Assembly (NCBI GenBank): GCA_047608145.1
Contig: JASGDC010000016.1
Coordinates: 1-53,911, forward strand
Direction: 5' to 3'
DNA length: 53,911 nt
Source of the DNA: JASGDC01 sp047608145
Lineage (GTDB): Bacteria; Actinomycetota; Actinomycetes; Actinomycetales; Micrococcaceae
Shown: positions 51,573 to 53,911 of the stretch, piece after piece
Layout of the letters: each line of letters starts with the position of its first letter
Position numbering within the stretch: position 1 is the first letter of the stretch
Made by a program: the position numbers and the translations under genes
Notes under the pieces: generated by a model
Told to the model about the DNA's origin: nothing
The model's input: the letters and a program-made list of their open reading frames with translations, nothing else
The model's database searches: none

Positions 51573-52979
51573 ATGGAGTTTAGTAAAGAACTTAAAGTTA
51601 GCACTTGCGATATTCCAGACGTTTTAATTTTCGATATTCCTGTACATGGTGATAATCGCGGGTGGTTTAAAGAGAATTGGCAGCGCGAAAAACTACTAGA
51701 AATAGGTCTTCCTGACTTCCAACCAATACAAAATAATATTTCTTTTAATGTAACTAAGGGAACTACCCGTGGAATTCATGCTGAACCTTGGGATAAATTC
51801 ATTTCTGTAGCTTCTGGATCGGTATTTGGAGCTTGGATAGATTTACGTGAAGGTGACACTTTTGGAAAAGTATTTACTACTATTTTAGATCCAAGTAAAG
51901 CAATTTTCATTCCACGTGGTATCGGAAATTCTTTTCAAACACTAGAAGATAACACAGCCTATACATACCTTGTTAACGATCATTGGAGTGTTGCAGCACA
52001 GTCACAATATACTTTCTTAAATCTTGCCGACGACACTGTAGATATTGATTGGCCTATTGACTTATCTAAAGCTGAACTATCTGAAAAAGACAAAAATCAT
52101 CCAATGCTTAAAGAGGTAGCACCGATGCAACCCAAAAAGATATTGGTGCTGGGTGCTAACGGACAGTTAGCGAAAGCATTAGAAAAGCAACTACCTTATG
52201 CAGAGTTTAAGACTCGCGCTGAAATAGATATCACCAACCCAACAGATATTAAGAAAGTTGACTGGAGCCAATACGATACAGTAATTAATGCTGCTGCGTA
52301 TACTAATGTTGACTTAGCAGAAACTGAAGGACGCCAAGATTGCTGGAATTCTAATGCTATTGGTGTTGGGAATCTAGTAGAAGCTGTAAATTCTACTAGA
52401 GCAACTCTGGTCCATATTTCCAGTGACTATGTTTTTGATGGAACAAAAGAAATTCATACAGAAGACGAACCACTAACTCCAGTAGGAGTATACGGACAAA
52501 GTAAAGCAGCTGGGGATATCGTTGCTACTACTGCAAAAAAACATTATATCCTTAGGACGAGTTGGGTTATTGGAGAAGGAAAAAATTTCATAACAACAAT
52601 GTTAAGTCTTGCCGAAAAAGGAGTAAAACCATCCGTAGTTAATGACCAAATAGGTCGATTATCTTTCACCGACGATATAGCAGCTGCTATTTGTCATTTA
52701 CTTGATACTAAAGCTAATTATGGCATATATAACATAAGCAACGAAGGTGAACCCCAATCTTGGTCGGATATTGCAAGTGATGTATTTGAACGTGCTGGTT
52801 ATAGTAAAGATAATGTTACTGGCATTTCTACAGATGACTATTTCAAAGATAAAATAGTTGCTCCTAGACCGTTACAGAGCACATTAGATCTTAGCAAAAT
52901 CAAAGCAACTGGCTTTATTCCTAGAACCCAAAAAACAGCTCTGGATGAATATTTTACTAATCTATCAAAAACTAATTAA
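51573..52979 (+). CDS. rmlCD: Fused dTDP-4-dehydrorhamnose 3,5-epimerase / reductase (RmlC-RmlD)
   Basis: This 468-aa protein performs the last two steps of dTDP-rhamnose synthesis. Residues about 10-180 are the RmlC cupin, with RGIHAEP holding the catalytic His and the Tyr-containing DNTAYTYLVNDHWS. Residues about 188-468 are the RmlD short-chain dehydrogenase, with LGANGQLAKAL and the YGQSKAAGD catalytic pair (Tyr-x-x-x-Lys). A longer frame opens at 51462 inside rmlB, but the ATG at 51573 fits the RmlC start and leaves a 4-base gap. It overlaps the convergent PqqD-like gene by 8 bases. Such fusions are known in actinobacteria. Confidence 0.93.
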   Translation: MEFSKELKVSTCDIPDVLIFDIPVHGDNRGWFKENWQREKLLEIGLPDFQPIQNNISFNVTKGTTRGIHAEPWDKFISVASGSVFGAWIDLREGDTFGKVFTTILDPSKAIFIPRGIGNSFQTLEDNTAYTYLVNDHWSVAAQSQYTFLNLADDTVDIDWPIDLSKAELSEKDKNHPMLKEVAPMQPKKILVLGANGQLAKALEKQLPYAEFKTRAEIDITNPTDIKKVDWSQYDTVINAAAYTNVDLAETEGRQDCWNSNAIGVGNLVEAVNSTRATLVHISSDYVFDGTKEIHTEDEPLTPVGVYGQSKAAGDIVATTAKKHYILRTSWVIGEGKNFITTMLSLAEKGVKPSVVNDQIGRLSFTDDIAAAICHLLDTKANYGIYNISNEGEPQSWSDIASDVFERAGYSKDNVTGISTDDYFKDKIVAPRPLQSTLDLSKIKATGFIPRTQKTALDEYFTNLSKTN

Positions 52980-53250
52980 CAGCTATTAATTCTTCTTCAA
53001 TGAGTTTTTCTAAAGCAGCTACTACAAGTTCTTTAGCACCACCACTTGGTGGCGCACCTACCATGGCTACTACTTCTTTAGTAATTTTAGCAAGCGTTTG
53101 TGGCTCTTCAGTAGCTTCCCAAATCACTGGCCCTAAGCCTTCCAACCTATATATTTTACCTTCGGTAAATACCAAGAGGTCAGGTTCCGTATATAGCTGA
53201 TCCTGTACTTCTTTACGGTGGAACTTATTATCTTTAATAAATTTACTCAT
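52972..53250 (-). CDS. PqqD-like small protein
   Basis: The 92-aa protein has the PqqD fold pattern: a first strand region, then YRLEGLGPVIWEATEEPQTLAKITKEV and a C-terminal helix ALEKLIEEELI. PqqD proteins are peptide-binding (RiPP recognition) chaperones for radical SAM enzymes, or stand-alone members of unknown role. No radical SAM gene or precursor peptide is in view. It overlaps rmlCD tail-to-tail by 8 bases. Confidence 0.75.
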   Translation of the reverse strand: MSKFIKDNKFHRKEVQDQLYTEPDLLVFTEGKIYRLEGLGPVIWEATEEPQTLAKITKEVVAMVGAPPSGGAKELVVAALEKLIEEELIAVN

Positions 53251-53339
53251 TATTTACCAATTCTAACAACAAAAATGGATAAAGAAAGTAGAATCAGATA
53301 ATTTATTGTCACTAAATGGTAATTCATTTTACGTAATCA

Positions 53340-53386
53340 AAAATAGCTTCCTACTAAGAATAAATTTCTTAATAGGAAGCTATTTT
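53340..53386 (-). terminator. Terminator after the glycosidase relic
   Basis: A 21-base stem with one mismatch and a five-base loop (AAAATAGCTTCCTATTAAGAA on the 5' side, minus strand) is followed by a T-rich stretch on the minus strand. It lies 24 bases past the end of the 6-phospho-beta-glucosidase relic, so it is probably that gene's original terminator. Confidence 0.85.
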
Positions 53387-53410
53387 CAATATGTGAGACA
53401 CAAATTATTT

Positions 53411-53680
53411 TTAGTCGTTTGAAAGGTCCGCGCCGTTACCAAATGGTTTTTGGTAACGATCGTAAATCTGGTTCATTGTAATACGGAAACCTAGCGGATC
53501 AATCTGCCAGCCCCATTCACTTGATTCAAGGTAAGGATTTTGCACTGTATCAAAAATATTACCGCTTGTAGTATTACCAAGCACCTTTGGATCTACCGTA
53601 GCAATACAAGAAGAATAATAAGAAGATGAGATGAAAATGTCATGTCTATGGACATCGTAGACAGTTGTGTACACAGACAT
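53411..53680 (-). pseudogene. Relic of a GH1 6-phospho-beta-glucosidase
   Basis: The 89-residue frame matches only the C-terminal third of family 1 6-phospho-beta-glucosidases (usually about 470 aa): an SSSYYSS block, then DPKVLGNTTSGNIFDTVQNPYL and SEWGWQIDPLGFRITMNQIY with DRYQKP. In intact enzymes the catalytic Glu follows at once in an (I/V)xENG motif; here the sequence jumps from QKP to FGNGADLSND and stops. The N-terminal 300 residues are absent. It is therefore a broken fragment of a beta-glucoside utilisation gene, kept with its terminator. The PTS or regulator partners are not in the window. Confidence 0.75.
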
Positions 53681-53706
53681 GGGTTACAGTTTATGTCTAC
53701 AGACCT
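53636..53706. promoter_or_regulatory. Cluster of TGTC/GACA half-sites upstream of the glycosidase relic
   Basis: Within about 70 bases the motifs TGTCTATGGACA, GTAGACAG, ACACAGACATG and TGTCTACAGAC occur close together. They look like repeated half-sites for a dimeric regulator, possibly an old operator of the beta-glucoside locus. No regulator is seen, so this stays tentative. Confidence 0.3.
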
Positions 53707-53813
53707 AGATGAACGCTTCTTTATGCATGGTAATACCTAGTAAACACAAAGGAATAGGAAATAAGTATATTTTTAAAAAATATGAAAAATGACTTATAGG
53801 AAAATATGTGTTG

Positions 53814-53909
53814 TTAGAATTTTTGTTTGGTGTTGTTTTTGTTGGGGGTTAGGCCTTGTTTGTTAGCTTTTAAAGTTAGCTTATGGGTTTTAAACAATAT
53901 TCTGCTTGG
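53814..53909 (-). CDS. Possible C-terminal end of a minus-strand protein entering from the right edge (partial)
   Basis: One minus-strand frame is open from the edge for 31 codons to a TAA at 53814-53816, giving a basic Lys/Asn/Thr-rich tail. The other two minus-strand frames are closed. The GT-rich plus strand would follow from such codons. It is too short to identify and could be chance. Confidence 0.22.
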   Translation of the reverse strand, partial: PSRILFKTHKLTLKANKQGLTPNKNNTKQKF

Positions 53910-53911
53910 TG

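Overview
The window comes from a low-GC member of the Actinomycetota. The gene order rpsB-tsf-pyrH-frr-cdsA-dxr-rseP-ispG-proS-rimP-nusA-rnpM-infB-rbfA is the classic actinobacterial translation/isoprenoid block. lpdA next to punA-pmmB is also an actinobacterial arrangement, and so are the DUF2505 protein, the MptB-type mannosyltransferase, the LCP protein and the RmlC-RmlD fusion. The coding regions are nevertheless AT-rich, and several genes look leaderless. The genus cannot be named from this sequence alone.

Layout. (1) 1-19600: after a possible plus-strand protein tail at the left edge, one long minus-strand block carries ribosome, translation, phospholipid and MEP-isoprenoid genes. Two less usual genes sit in it: a Wzc-like tyrosine kinase between ispG and proS, and a long low-complexity DivIVA-like protein between cdsA and dxr. 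(2) 19100-22150: an accessory island with an unknown 148-aa protein, a Tat-exported RCC1-propeller protein whose apparent promoter spacer contains an 11-G homopolymer, and a cluster of palindromes. (3) 22147-27696: an oligopeptide ABC transporter (OppA, B, C and a fused OppD-OppF). (4) 28201-39684: cell-envelope genes (M23 protein, MptB, LCP protein, ManA, GtrA-like flippase, PH-domain membrane protein) together with a proline iminopeptidase, a serine/aspartate-repeat metal-binding-protein homologue, Maf and LpdA. (5) 40074-43248: a nucleoside catabolism operon punA-pmmB-deoC. (6) 43455-53911: mfd, GDP-mannose synthesis (manC), a DUF2505 protein, a decayed MFS transporter, a dTDP-rhamnose cluster (rmlA, rmlB, fused rmlCD), a PqqD-like protein and a 6-phospho-beta-glucosidase relic.

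How the genes work together. ManA, PmmB/ManC and MptB can make and use activated mannose, and RmlABCD makes dTDP-rhamnose. The Wzc-like kinase, the LCP transferase and the GtrA flippase can control chain length, attach the polymer to the wall or decorate it. Much of the non-housekeeping content therefore serves a rhamnose/mannose surface glycopolymer and exposed proteins. The most unusual signals are the poly-G phase-variation-like promoter of the RCC1 protein, the SD-repeat protein that has lost its metal ligands, two families of dispersed palindromic repeats, a rimP gene that must start at a rare codon (ATT), and a recurrent TAnnnT-N6-8-ATG leaderless start architecture.
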